The notes under the pieces were generated by a model, which saw nothing but the letters and a program-made list of their open reading frames with translations, was not told the origin of the DNA and did not search any database. A program made the position numbers and the translations under genes. From the NCBI RefSeq assembly GCF_000276605.1, contig NZ_AKJX01000089.1, positions 1 through 64,000 of the forward strand: DNA of 64,000 nt, read 5' to 3'. This stretch comes from Acidovorax sp. CF316. GTDB taxonomy: Bacteria; Pseudomonadota; Gammaproteobacteria; Burkholderiales; Burkholderiaceae_C. This document shows positions 8,910 to 16,940 of this stretch, piece by piece (within the stretch, counting starts at the first letter, position 1; each line of letters begins with the position of its first letter).

Positions 8910-9030
8910 CTTTGTTGATATCCCCTGTGTTCTGGCTGCCAGCCCTTGAAAAACCGTGCTTCTGGTAGATTGCCCAGCAAAAGAGCAGCGCATGAATGCC
9001 TATACAAATCAATGGCTTGCATGCGGTCCG

Positions 9031-9058
9031 AAAAAAAGGGCCGTCCAATGGACGGCCC
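9031..9058 (-). terminator. Rho-independent terminator of hemE
   Basis: On the - strand a perfect 9-bp stem (GGGCCGTCC / GGACGGCCC) with a 3-base loop is followed directly by seven T residues. It lies about 70 bases after the hemE stop and would insulate the DnaA-box region from hemE transcription. Confidence 0.92.
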
Positions 9059-9129
9059 GATAGATTTTCTTGCAGATGCACCACTGCTGTGCACAACCCA
9101 GGCTATCCCGCAACCCGGGAGAGCGCTTT

Positions 9130-10245
9130 TCAACCCGCGCTGCGCTGATTGCGTGAATGGCTGTGCACGGTTTCCACCAGCGCCGCCACATGCTCGGGTG
9201 GCGTGAACTGGCTGATGCCGTGGCCCAGGTTGAAGATATGCGTGGGGCCGGTGGTGCTGCGGTCGGTGTGCGGCGTGCCGAAGCTGTCCAGCACCCGGCG
9301 CGCCTGGGCTGCGATCTGCTCGGGCGGCGCAAACAGCACGTTCGGGTCGATATTGCCCTGCAGGGCCTTGCCCGGGCCGCCCACGGCGCCACCCACCAGG
9401 GCCCGGGCGCGCGCCAGGTTCGCGGTCCAGTCCAGGCCCAGCACCTCGCAGTCCAGGGGCTTCATGTCTTCCAGCCACAGGGCGCCGCCCTTGGTGAAGA
9501 CCAGGCGCGGTACATCGGTGCCGTCCACGCCGGTGCGCTTGAGCTGGGCCAGCACCCGCGCCGTGTAGGCCAGGCTGAACTCCTGGAAGGCCCCGTCGGC
9601 CAGCACGCCGCCCCAGCTGTCGAAAATCATCACCGCCTGGGCGCCCGCGTCGATCTGGGCGTTCAGGTAGGCGGCCACGGCGTCGGCATTGGTGGCCAGG
9701 ATGCGGTGCATCAGGTCCGGGCGCGCATACATCAGGCTCTTGACCAGGCGGTAGTCGTCACTGCCCTTGCCTTCCACCATGTAGCAGGCCAGCGTCCAGG
9801 GGCTGCCCGAAAAGCCGATCAGCGGCACCCGGCCGGTCAATGCCTTTCGAATGCTGGTCACGGCGTCGAACACATAGCGCAGCTTGTCCATGTCGGGCAC
9901 GGCCAGTTCGGCCACCGCGGCCTCGTCGCGTACCACCTTGGCAAAGCGCGGGCCCTCGCCCTCGGCGAACGACAGGCCCAGGCCCATGGCATCGGGCACC
10001 GTGAGGATGTCGCTGAACAGAATGGCCGCATCGAGCGGAAAGCGCTCCAACGGCTGCAGCGTCACTTCGGTCGCGTAATCCACGTTGGTGGCCAGGCCCA
10101 TGAAGCTGCCGGCCTGGGCGCGCGTGGCCTTGTACTCGGGCAGGTAGCGCCCTGCCTGGCGCATCAGCCACAGGGGCGTGTAGTCGGTGGCCTGGCGACG
10201 GCAGGCGCGCAGGAAGGTGTCGTTGGAAAGGGGGGCGAAGCTCAT
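9130..10245 (-). CDS. hemE: Uroporphyrinogen III decarboxylase
   Basis: This 371-residue cytoplasmic enzyme decarboxylates the four acetate side chains of uroporphyrinogen III to give coproporphyrinogen III in haem synthesis. It shows the family signature [15 protein letters not shown] near residues 24-38 with the conserved Arg pair, the [12 protein letters not shown] segment containing the substrate-contacting Asp, and the second signature [16 protein letters not shown]. Length is typical. The ATG at 10245 ([14 protein letters not shown]) fits the family start; the open frame upstream to 10374 is not used. It ends in a strong terminator and lies next to the DnaA-box region. Confidence 0.96.
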   Translation of the reverse strand: MSFAPLSNDTFLRACRRQATDYTPLWLMRQAGRYLPEYKATRAQAGSFMGLATNVDYATEVTLQPLERFPLDAAILFSDILTVPDAMGLGLSFAEGEGPRFAKVVRDEAAVAELAVPDMDKLRYVFDAVTSIRKALTGRVPLIGFSGSPWTLACYMVEGKGSDDYRLVKSLMYARPDLMHRILATNADAVAAYLNAQIDAGAQAVMIFDSWGGVLADGAFQEFSLAYTARVLAQLKRTGVDGTDVPRLVFTKGGALWLEDMKPLDCEVLGLDWTANLARARALVGGAVGGPGKALQGNIDPNVLFAPPEQIAAQARRVLDSFGTPHTDRSTTGPTHIFNLGHGISQFTPPEHVAALVETVHSHSRNQRSAG

Positions 10246-10354
10246 GCCCCGATTGTCGCAGGGCCCGGAAACTGGACGGAATCGCCAGAGCAGATGGGGT
10301 TGGGTGTGCTGCCTGCGCAGATGTCGCGGAGGCCTGCAACAAAGGCCTTCATGG

Positions 10355-10453
10355 GCAGGGCCGCGGCCCTGCAAGCGCCACCGTGGATCCGGCTTTGCCG
10401 GTCCACCGGAGGCGTCCCCCTCAGGGGGAAGACGCGCAGCGGCTCAGGGGGAG
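10355..10453. repeat. Cluster of GC-rich palindromic hairpins (REP-like intergenic element)
   Basis: Between hemE and the MFS gene lie three consecutive perfect or near-perfect stem-loops. One is GCAGGGCC/GGCCCTGC at 10355-10372. One at 10383-10406 has GTGGA/TCCAC outside CCGGC/GCCGG with TTT as loop. One at 10412-10435 has GCGTC/GACGC around CCCCT/AGGGG. Such hairpin trains are typical of REP-like intergenic repeats in this family (family knowledge, not checked). They follow the 3' end of the MFS gene and could protect its mRNA end. No T-run follows. Confidence 0.6.
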
Positions 10454-12034
10454 CTATCTCTCCGCGATGTAGTGCGACATGCGCACGACCTCCCCTGGCG
10501 CGAGGAAGGCGCGCACCTCGGTCTCCAGCGTCTGGTCGGCCATGGTGGCGCGGGCGCGCTGGTGCAGGTAGTCGGCCCAGGATTCGACGATGAAGCGCTC
10601 CACATAGCGGGTGGGATCGCCCAGGTCCTTGTAGACGCGCCAGAAGGTGGCGCCATCGCGCCGGCGCGGGGCCTTCATGCGGCTGATGGTGTCCAGGAAG
10701 GCCGCGTCCGTGCCTTCGGCGATGCGGTAGCTCACCTCCACGGCCACCGGGCCTGCCTCGGGCAGGGGTTCGGCCTCGATGAAGAGTTCGTCCCAGGGCG
10801 TGGCCTGGGTCACCTCGTGCAGGGCGCCCATGCGCAGCGGCATGGGGCGCGCGAGCAGCAGGCCCACGGCCATGCAGGCCGCGGCGGCTACCAGCGTGGG
10901 CGCCAGGCCCACGATGTCCGAGGCAGCCCCCCAGATGGCCGAGCCCATGGCGAAGGCGCCCAGGGCCGTCACCATGTGCATGGCCACGGCGCGCGAGCGC
11001 ACCCAGGGCGGTGCGCTGGCCTGGGTGGCGGTGTTGAAGGTGGACATCGCCGACATCCAGGCCGCACCGCCAAACATCATCGCCAGATAGACCACGATGG
11101 CGGTGTGCGAGAACGCGGCCACCAGCATGGCGCCTGCGAACACCACGCAGGCCACGTTGACGATGACTTCCAGCCCGAAGCGCGCGCGCAGCTTGCCAAT
11201 GACCAGGCCCACGGCCACGGCGCCCGTGCCCAGGCAGCCCATGAGCAGGCCAAAGCCCTGGGCGCCTGCACCCAGCTGGCGCTGGGCGATCACCGGCAGC
11301 AGCGCCCACAGGGCCGAGCCGGCCGCGCTGAAGGCCGTCACGCGCACCAGCTGCGCCAAAATCATGTGCGAATGCCAGGCAAAGCGCAGCCCGCTCAGGG
11401 TGCCGCCCCACAGGCGCTCGGCCGGCAGCCGGGTGGGCGCATGCGGGCGCGGCGGCCAGCGGCGAATGGACTCCCACATCACCATGGTGGTGACGGCCGC
11501 GATGGCGAACACCCAGCCTGCGCCCAGCTGGGCGAACACCAGGCCGGCCAGCGTGGGCCCCACGGCGCGCGCCGCGTTGTAGGCGATGCTCACGGCCGTG
11601 ATGGCCTGCGGCCACTCGTCGCGCGGCACCGGGTCGATGACCGAGGAGTTCCAGGCCGGCGTGAGCACCGCCGTGCAGCAGCCGCAGACGAACACCAGGA
11701 ACAGCACCGAGGCCGGCCCGCCCTTGCCCGCCAGCACCAGTACCGCCAACAGGCTGCAGGCGGCGATCTGCGCGATCAAGGCGCCGGAGATCAGCCGGCG
11801 CCGGTCGGTGGTGTCGGCCAGCACACCGGCCGGCAGCGCCAACAAAAACATGGGCATGAACACGGCTGTCTGCACCAGCGCGGCCAGGAAGGACGAGCCC
11901 GACAGCTCCACCATCAGCCAGGCCGCCGCCATGGTCTGCATGCCGCTGCCGATGAAGAAAACCCCGCCGCAGATCCACAGGCCCCGGAAAGCAGGTTGGC
12001 GCAGCGGACTCCAGAGCGAGGTGGATGAGGACAT
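10454..12034 (-). CDS. MFS exporter (MFS_3/EntS-like) with C-terminal monooxygenase-fold-like domain
   Basis: This 526-residue protein starts at ATG 12034 (MSSSTSLWSPLRQ). Residues about 15-400 form twelve hydrophobic segments of the major facilitator superfamily, of the MFS_3 type that includes the enterobactin exporter EntS, with the loop ADTTDRRR matching the MFS motif A region. After the last helix, residues about 405-526 form a soluble alpha/beta domain with WDELFIEAEPLP, FWRVYKDLGDPTRYVERFIVESWADYL and RMSHYIAE, resembling the small antibiotic-monooxygenase fold. That appendage is a recurring extra of this MFS subgroup. Substrate unknown. The upstream MarR gene is the likely regulator. 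Confidence 0.82.
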   Translation of the reverse strand: MSSSTSLWSPLRQPAFRGLWICGGVFFIGSGMQTMAAAWLMVELSGSSFLAALVQTAVFMPMFLLALPAGVLADTTDRRRLISGALIAQIAACSLLAVLVLAGKGGPASVLFLVFVCGCCTAVLTPAWNSSVIDPVPRDEWPQAITAVSIAYNAARAVGPTLAGLVFAQLGAGWVFAIAAVTTMVMWESIRRWPPRPHAPTRLPAERLWGGTLSGLRFAWHSHMILAQLVRVTAFSAAGSALWALLPVIAQRQLGAGAQGFGLLMGCLGTGAVAVGLVIGKLRARFGLEVIVNVACVVFAGAMLVAAFSHTAIVVYLAMMFGGAAWMSAMSTFNTATQASAPPWVRSRAVAMHMVTALGAFAMGSAIWGAASDIVGLAPTLVAAAACMAVGLLLARPMPLRMGALHEVTQATPWDELFIEAEPLPEAGPVAVEVSYRIAEGTDAAFLDTISRMKAPRRRDGATFWRVYKDLGDPTRYVERFIVESWADYLHQRARATMADQTLETEVRAFLAPGEVVRMSHYIAER

Positions 12035-12198
12035 GGATGGCGTGGGGCGTGGTTCTATAGATAGAGAAGACAGACAGGGCGTGTGGCGACCCTTTGCCAC
12101 AGGATAGCGGCAGCCGACGCATTGCGGTGCGCCAAAGCCCGTTTTTCCTGTACGGCGGCCAATGGAGTGTGGGAATGGGGCCGGCTGTGGGCGTACCG

Positions 12199-12744
12199 CT
12201 ACTCCGGGTGCCGCCCGCCGCGCAGCCGGTAGGTGCGCGGCACGTCGGTGCGGGTGGCCACCAGGGCCTCGGCCTGGCGCTGCATGTGGACCAGGCTGGC
12301 ATCGAGTGTGTCGAGGGCACGGGCATCCAGCCCGGTGAGCAGGGCCTGGTTGAGCGCCTTGATCTGCGGGAACAGGGCGTCGTGCACCGCCTGGCCAGCC
12401 GGGGTGAGCGAGAGCACCGCCTGGCGCCGGTCCCCCGGCATGGCTTCGCGCGTGATGAGCTTCTTGCCCAGGAGCGAGGTGATGGCACGCGAGGTGCGGG
12501 CCCGGTCCAGGCCCAGGCGCTCGGCCAGTTCAGCCGGGGGCATGCCGGGTCGCTCGGCCAGCCACATCAACAGGCCCCACTCGCGCCGCGTGATGCCGTA
12601 GCCGCCCTCGCACAGGCGCACCACCAGGCTGCCGGCCACGGCCAGCAAGCGGTTGAGCCGGTACATCAGCAGGTGCCGGGCCGCCTCGGGGTCGGCCAGC
12701 CGCAGCGGGTCATCGGGTTCGGGCATCAGGGTAAACACGGGCAT
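12199..12744 (-). CDS. MarR-family transcriptional regulator
   Basis: This 181-residue protein has a winged-helix MarR domain (about 40-150). It includes the recognition region PPAELAERLGLDRARTSRAITSLLGKKLITR and the wing MPGDRRQAVLSLTPAGQ, where the D-R-R motif contacts the minor groove. MarR proteins are usually ligand-released repressors of divergent or downstream genes. It is divergent from a Bug receptor-sulfatase pair and precedes the MFS exporter on the same strand by 165 bases, so it may control either side. A palindrome lies 14 bases from its start codon. Confidence 0.87.
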   Translation of the reverse strand: MPVFTLMPEPDDPLRLADPEAARHLLMYRLNRLLAVAGSLVVRLCEGGYGITRREWGLLMWLAERPGMPPAELAERLGLDRARTSRAITSLLGKKLITREAMPGDRRQAVLSLTPAGQAVHDALFPQIKALNQALLTGLDARALDTLDASLVHMQRQAEALVATRTDVPRTYRLRGGRHPE

Positions 12745-12757
12745 GGATTGTTTAGAT

Positions 12758-12767
12758 CAATCGATTG
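12758..12767. promoter_or_regulatory. Palindrome in marR/Bug divergent promoter, candidate MarR operator
   Basis: A perfect 10-bp palindrome CAATCGATTG lies in the 78-bp gap between the divergent genes, with a second palindrome TATCGATA at 12796-12803. MarR proteins bind short palindromes overlapping their own promoter; assignment is by position only. Confidence 0.4.
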
Positions 12768-12822
12768 TGGCCCTTCTAAAGTGCGCCATTCCTTCTATCG
12801 ATATCCATTCGGGAGCCTTGCC

Positions 12823-13776
12823 ATGTGGAAACCCCTCGCCTCCGTGTTCACCGCCGTGCTGGCGCTATCGGCCGCACTGGCCCAGGCGCAGGAGGCTCCA
12901 CTGCGCATCGTCGTCGGCTATGCGCCGGGCGGCTCCAGCGACCGCGTGGCCCGCATCGTGGCCGACAAGCTGCAGGCCAAGCTGGGCTCGCCCGTGATCG
13001 TGGAGAACCGCACCGGCGCCGGCGGCCGCCTGTCGGCCCAGGCCGTCAAGAGTGCGCCGGCCAACCAGCCTGCGCTGCTGCTGGCCAACCCGGCCGTGAT
13101 GCTGGTGGCGCCCCTGGTTTTCCCCGACGCGGGCTATGACGCGGAGCGCGATTTCCGCCCGGTGAGCCATGTCAACAGCTACGAGTTCGGCGTGGCTGTC
13201 TCCGCCGCCGTGCCCGTGCGCGAGCTGCCGCACCTGATCGCCTGGCTGCGCGCCAACCCCGACAAGGCCAACTTCGGCGTGCCCGCCACGGGCAGCTTGC
13301 CGCACTTCTTCGGGCTCATGGTGGGCGATGCCGCCAAGGTCAGCGCCGAGGTGGTCGGCTACCGCGGCTCGGCCCCGCTGCTCAACGACCTGATCGGCGG
13401 CCAGGTGCCCGTGGCCTTCGACACCTTCGACACCCTGCTGCCCCAGCACGAGGCGGGCAAGGTCCGCATCCTGGCGGTGTCCAGCGCCAAGCGCAGCCCG
13501 CTCGATCCCAAGATCCCCACCTTCAAGGAAGGCGGCCTGGACCTGGCCGCCACGGGCTGGAACACCTTCTTCGCGCCCATGAGCATGCCCAAGGCCCAGG
13601 CCGAGCGCCTGGCCGGCCTGATCCACGAAGTGATGAAGGACCCCGACACGCGCCGCAAGTTCGAGGCCGCCAAGATGGAGCCCGTGGCCAGCAGCATGGT
13701 GCAGACCGAGGCCATGCTCAAGGCCTACCGCGCCCAGTGGGCACCCGTGGTGCAGCGCTCCGGCTTCAAGCCCTGA
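12823..13776 (+). CDS. Bug-family tripartite tricarboxylate transporter receptor protein
   Basis: This 317-residue periplasmic solute-binding protein has a clear signal peptide (about residues 1-23, ending ALAQAQ) and then the Bug/TctC opening LRIVVGYAPGGSSDRVARIVADKL and VIVENRTGAGG. Later segments YRGSAPLLNDLIGGQVPVAFD and PTFKEGG are also standard. Bug proteins are very numerous in Burkholderiales and mostly bind carboxylated organic acids. No TctA/TctB membrane partners are nearby, as is common. A GGAG site precedes the ATG at 12823. It is followed after 9 bases by a sulfatase, suggesting its ligand may be a sulfate ester or its product. Confidence 0.9.
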   Translation: MWKPLASVFTAVLALSAALAQAQEAPLRIVVGYAPGGSSDRVARIVADKLQAKLGSPVIVENRTGAGGRLSAQAVKSAPANQPALLLANPAVMLVAPLVFPDAGYDAERDFRPVSHVNSYEFGVAVSAAVPVRELPHLIAWLRANPDKANFGVPATGSLPHFFGLMVGDAAKVSAEVVGYRGSAPLLNDLIGGQVPVAFDTFDTLLPQHEAGKVRILAVSSAKRSPLDPKIPTFKEGGLDLAATGWNTFFAPMSMPKAQAERLAGLIHEVMKDPDTRRKFEAAKMEPVASSMVQTEAMLKAYRAQWAPVVQRSGFKP

Positions 13777-13785
13777 GGCAGCTTC

Positions 13786-15117
13786 ATGAGCCATACACGT
13801 CCCAACATCGTCTTCATCGTCGCCGACGACCTGGGCTATGCCGACCTGGGCTGCTACGGCGGGCGCGAGGCCGCGTTCGGCCCCGTCTCGCCCGTGCTCG
13901 ACGGCCTGGCCGCACAAGGCCTCAAGCTCACGCAGGGCTATTCGAACTCGCCGGTGTGCTCGCCCACGCGCTTCGGGCTGATGACGGCGCGCTACCAGTA
14001 CCGCCTGCGCGGCGCGGCCGAGGAGCCCATCAACAGCAAGAGCCGGGGCAGCAGCACCCTGGGCCTGCCGCCCTCGCACCCCACGCTGCCCTCGCTGCTG
14101 CGTGCCGGCGGCTACCGCACGGCGCTCATGGGCAAGTGGCACCTGGGCTACCCGCCGGCCTTCGGGCCGCTGCAGTCGGGCTACGAGGAGTTCTTCGGCC
14201 CCATGTCGGGCGGGGTGGACTATTTCACGCACTGCAGCTCCGCTGGCCAGCACGACCTGTACCTGGGCGAGACCGAGCAGCAGGAGGACGGCTACCTCAC
14301 CGACCTGATCACCGACCACGCGCTCGATTTCGTGGAGCGCATGGCGCCCGGTGCTCAGGCGGGCACGCCCTTCTTCCTGAGCCTGCACTACACGGCACCG
14401 CACTGGCCCTGGGAGACGCGCGACGACGCGGCGCTGGCCGAGGAGGTGCGCCAGAATTTGTTCCACCTGCACGGCGGCAACATCGAGACCTACCGCCGCA
14501 TGATCCACCACATGGACGAGGGCATCGGCCGCATCATGGCCGCCCTCGCCCGCCATGGCATCGATCGCGACACGCTGGTAGTCTTCACCAGCGACAACGG
14601 CGGCGAGCGCTTCTCGGACAACTGGCCCCTGGTGGGCGGCAAGATGGACCTGACCGAGGGCGGCATCCGCGTGCCCTGGATCGCCCATTGGCCCGCCGTG
14701 ATCGCGCCGGGGGGCGAGAGCGTGCACAGCTGCATGACCATGGACTGGTCCGCAACGATGCTCGATGCGGCCGGCGTGCCGGCCGATGCCGACTACCCGC
14801 TCGATGGCGTCTCGCTCATGCCGTTGCTGCGCGATGCCGGGTGGGACTGCGAGCGCCCGCTGTTCTGGCGCATGAACCACCGCGGCCAGCGCGCCATGCG
14901 CCTGGGCGAGTGGAAGTACCTGCGCGTGGATGGCAACGACTACCTGTTCCTCCTGGCCGACGACGAGCGCGAGCGCGCCAACCGCGCCGGAGTCGATCCC
15001 GAGCGCCTGGCCGCGATGCGCGCGGCATGGGAGGCGTGGAACGCCACCATGCCGGCCATCCCGGAGGACGCCACGGTCAGCCTTGGTTACTCAGTCAAGG
15101 ACATGCCGCAGCGGTAG
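13786..15117 (+). CDS. Type I sulfatase (arylsulfatase family)
   Basis: This 443-residue enzyme belongs to the alkaline phosphatase-like sulfatases that hydrolyse sulfate esters using a formylglycine. The modification signature C-x-P-x-R is present as CSPTR with Cys58. The metal-binding DD pair is in IVADDLGYADLGCYG, and other hallmarks are LMGKWHLGY, the LHYTAPHWPW segment and FTSDNGGE with the C-terminal metal ligands. There is no signal peptide, so activity is expected in the cytoplasm unless export is cryptic. A formylglycine-generating enzyme or anSME is not in this window. It is co-transcribed with the preceding Bug receptor (9-base gap). Confidence 0.92.
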   Translation: MSHTRPNIVFIVADDLGYADLGCYGGREAAFGPVSPVLDGLAAQGLKLTQGYSNSPVCSPTRFGLMTARYQYRLRGAAEEPINSKSRGSSTLGLPPSHPTLPSLLRAGGYRTALMGKWHLGYPPAFGPLQSGYEEFFGPMSGGVDYFTHCSSAGQHDLYLGETEQQEDGYLTDLITDHALDFVERMAPGAQAGTPFFLSLHYTAPHWPWETRDDAALAEEVRQNLFHLHGGNIETYRRMIHHMDEGIGRIMAALARHGIDRDTLVVFTSDNGGERFSDNWPLVGGKMDLTEGGIRVPWIAHWPAVIAPGGESVHSCMTMDWSATMLDAAGVPADADYPLDGVSLMPLLRDAGWDCERPLFWRMNHRGQRAMRLGEWKYLRVDGNDYLFLLADDERERANRAGVDPERLAAMRAAWEAWNATMPAIPEDATVSLGYSVKDMPQR

Positions 15118-15126
15118 CTCTCTCTA

Positions 15127-16797
15127 CTAGACAGTTGGCGCAGCCACATGTTCGCGCCGCTGCACGATCACGAAGCGGTCGGCCACGAAGGCCAGGTTGG
15201 TGTAGCTGGCGTTGGCGGCCGGGTTGCCGCCCGTGGCGTGGTAGTCCGAGAACGACGCCGATTGGTTCACGAACACACCCTGCGTGAGGTTGATGGACAG
15301 GGCCACGCGCGTGCGCCGGCCCAGGGCGATGGCGGCGTCGATGTAGGCGCGGTCGGTGGAGTACACGCCCAGCGTCAGCGCGCCATGCTCGCGCAGCGTG
15401 GCCTCGGCCACCTGCAGGCTGGCGGCGCCCGAGTCGGTGGCCACCAGGTAGGACACGGGGCCGAAGCATTCCTGGCCGTAGATGGCGCTGTCGGCCTGCT
15501 CCAGCGCCACGATCACCGGCGTGTGGATCTGCGCGTTCGCGAACTCGGGGTGGGGCAGGGCACGCGAGGCCAGCACCAGGCGGCCCTGGCCGCTGGCCTG
15601 CTGCATGCGGGCCACGGTCTCGGGCGAGCCCACGGCGCCCAGCACCGAGGTGGCCACGCGCGGGTTCGAGGCCAGCTCGGTCACGGCGGCGGCCAGGTCC
15701 GCACCCACCTGCTCGAAGCTCTTGTGCCCTTCGTCGGTGGCGATGCCGCTACGCGGCACCAGGAGGTTCTGCGTGGTCGTGCACATCTGGCCGCTGTACA
15801 GCGACAGCGTGAACGCCAGGTTGCGCAGCAGGGCCGCGTACTGGTCGGTGGATTCGATGATCACCGTGTTCACGCCGGCCATCTCGGCATACACGCGCGC
15901 CTGGCGGGCGTTGTCGATGAGCCAGCGGCCGAACTGGTTGCTGCCCGTGAAGTCGATGCTGGCCACCGCGCTGTGCGTGGCCAGGGCCTGGGTGTCTTCG
16001 GCACGGGGGCTCAGTGCCAGGGTCACGGTGTTCGGGTCCAGCCCCTGCTCGGCCAGCACCTCGCGCAGGATGTTCACCGAGATCGCGGCCGGCAGCACGG
16101 CATTGGGGTGCGGCTTGACGATGACCGGGTTGCCCGTGGCCAGCGCGGCGAACAGGCCGGGGTAGGTGTTCCAGGTGGGGAAGGTGGCGCAGCCCACCAC
16201 CAGCGCGACGCCGCGGCCTACGATCTCGTAATGCTTTTGCATCACCAGCGACGGGTTCTTGCCCTGGGGCTTGTCCCACAGCGCCTGGCCTGGCACGTCG
16301 GCCATGGCCTTCCAGGCGTAGGCGATGGCTTCGAGTGCACGGTCCTGCGCATGCGGGCCGCCGGCCTGGAAGGCCATCATCGGGCCCTGGCCGGTGGTCA
16401 GCATCACGGCGTGCGCGATCTCGTGGCTGCGGCGGTGTATGCGCACCAGCGCCTCCAGCAGCACGCCCGTGCGGCCCTGCGTGCCCAGTGCCTGCCACGC
16501 GGGTTCGGCCGCCTGGGCCGCATCCAATAGGGCATGCACGTCGCAATCGGGGTAGCGCACGTCCAGCGCCACGCCGTAGGGCGAGCGCTCGGTGGCCAGG
16601 CGGCCTTGCTCGCCGGGCTGCTGCAGCGCAAAGTCCTTGCCCAGCAGGGCATTCACGGCCGCCTGGCCGTCGGCCTGGCCGGTCTCGCCATAGACCTTGG
16701 GCGAGGGCGATTCGGGGAAGGGCGTCCAGTGGCCGCGGGTGGCCAGGGCGGCAAGGGCTCCCTCCAGGAGGGCACGGTGGGTATCGAACAAGGGCAT
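15127..16797 (-). CDS. paaN: Phenylacetic acid degradation protein PaaN (aldehyde dehydrogenase)
   Basis: This 556-residue protein belongs to the aldehyde dehydrogenase superfamily in the PaaN branch. It acts after ring epoxidation, on the opened seven-membered ring product of phenylacetyl-CoA. The NAD(P) and catalytic regions are visible: VALVVGCATFPTWNTYPGLFAALATGNPVIVKPHP, the IDFTGSNQFG loop, and the nucleophile in SGQMCTTTQNLLVP. Unlike E. coli PaaZ it has no C-terminal MaoC hydratase domain. The ATG at 16797 has a GGAGAC site; the frame extends upstream to 16938 through the operator, so that start is rejected. It is divergent from paaG. Confidence 0.9.
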   Translation of the reverse strand: MPLFDTHRALLEGALAALATRGHWTPFPESPSPKVYGETGQADGQAAVNALLGKDFALQQPGEQGRLATERSPYGVALDVRYPDCDVHALLDAAQAAEPAWQALGTQGRTGVLLEALVRIHRRSHEIAHAVMLTTGQGPMMAFQAGGPHAQDRALEAIAYAWKAMADVPGQALWDKPQGKNPSLVMQKHYEIVGRGVALVVGCATFPTWNTYPGLFAALATGNPVIVKPHPNAVLPAAISVNILREVLAEQGLDPNTVTLALSPRAEDTQALATHSAVASIDFTGSNQFGRWLIDNARQARVYAEMAGVNTVIIESTDQYAALLRNLAFTLSLYSGQMCTTTQNLLVPRSGIATDEGHKSFEQVGADLAAAVTELASNPRVATSVLGAVGSPETVARMQQASGQGRLVLASRALPHPEFANAQIHTPVIVALEQADSAIYGQECFGPVSYLVATDSGAASLQVAEATLREHGALTLGVYSTDRAYIDAAIALGRRTRVALSINLTQGVFVNQSASFSDYHATGGNPAANASYTNLAFVADRFVIVQRREHVAAPTV

Positions 16798-16855
16798 CAA
16801 ATTGTCTCCGCTAGGGTTTGCCCTGATGGGTTTGACTTGCATCAGGATTCGGGAA

Positions 16856-16884
16856 AGTTTATTCTCTACCGAACGGTCGGTCAA
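16856..16884 (-). promoter_or_regulatory. Probable paaN promoter
   Basis: On the - strand TTGACC (16884-16879) and TAAACT (16861-16856) are separated by exactly 17 bases, close to the sigma-70 pattern. The PaaR-type palindrome overlaps the -35 box and spacer, where a bound repressor would block RNA polymerase. Confidence 0.5.
16868..16881. promoter_or_regulatory. Candidate PaaR operator
   Basis: ACCGAACGGTCGGT carries the inverted pair ACCGA/TCGGT around a 4-base centre. It is in the shared promoter region of paaN and paaG, 59 bases before the paaG start and 70 before paaN. TetR-type PaaR operators in proteobacteria are known to be ACCGNNCGGT-like; the match is by eye. Confidence 0.6.
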
Positions 16885-16940
16885 TAATGTTTGCGATCGC
16901 TCAACACCAGATTTCCCCACCTTGATAGGCAGGAGCATCC

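Larger units (their letters stand above)
8549..9108. repeat. Tandem DnaA-box module, copy 2
   Basis: Second copy of the repeat, with DnaA boxes at 8566, 8754 and 8901 and a near-match at 9088. The ATCCATATGAATCAA element is present at 8663, and a degenerate version (GCCTATACAAATCAA) is at 8998; both are again exactly 97 bases after a box. The 25 bases around GCCAGCCCTTGAAAAACC are identical in both modules (8240 and 8938). The hemE terminator is embedded near its end and has no counterpart in copy 1. Confidence 0.8.
7708..9129. other. Candidate replication origin / DnaA-box cluster between priA and hemE
   Basis: This 1.4 kb stretch has no credible gene. It holds six matches to the DnaA-box consensus read as TGTGNATAA on the + strand: four perfect TGTGGATAA and two TGTGCATAA. 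Two further one-mismatch sites (TGTGCACAA at 8390 and 9088) repeat at the same offset. All have the same orientation. Local AT-rich tracts (about 7955-8018, 8466-8476 and 8655-8700) could serve as unwinding elements. The block is a tandem duplication of about 699 bp. Known context: in alphaproteobacteria such as Caulobacter the origin lies beside hemE. Whether this is oriC or a DnaA-titration site cannot be decided from sequence alone. Confidence 0.6.

Noticed and set aside
7848-9096. Several short - strand frames in the DnaA-box region as genes
   Set aside because: They arise from the DNA repeats, lack ribosome sites, and their changes between copies do not favour third codon positions.
7850-9108. 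CRISPR array
   Set aside because: Only four units spaced about 335-363 bp, with partly conserved filler and no cas genes.
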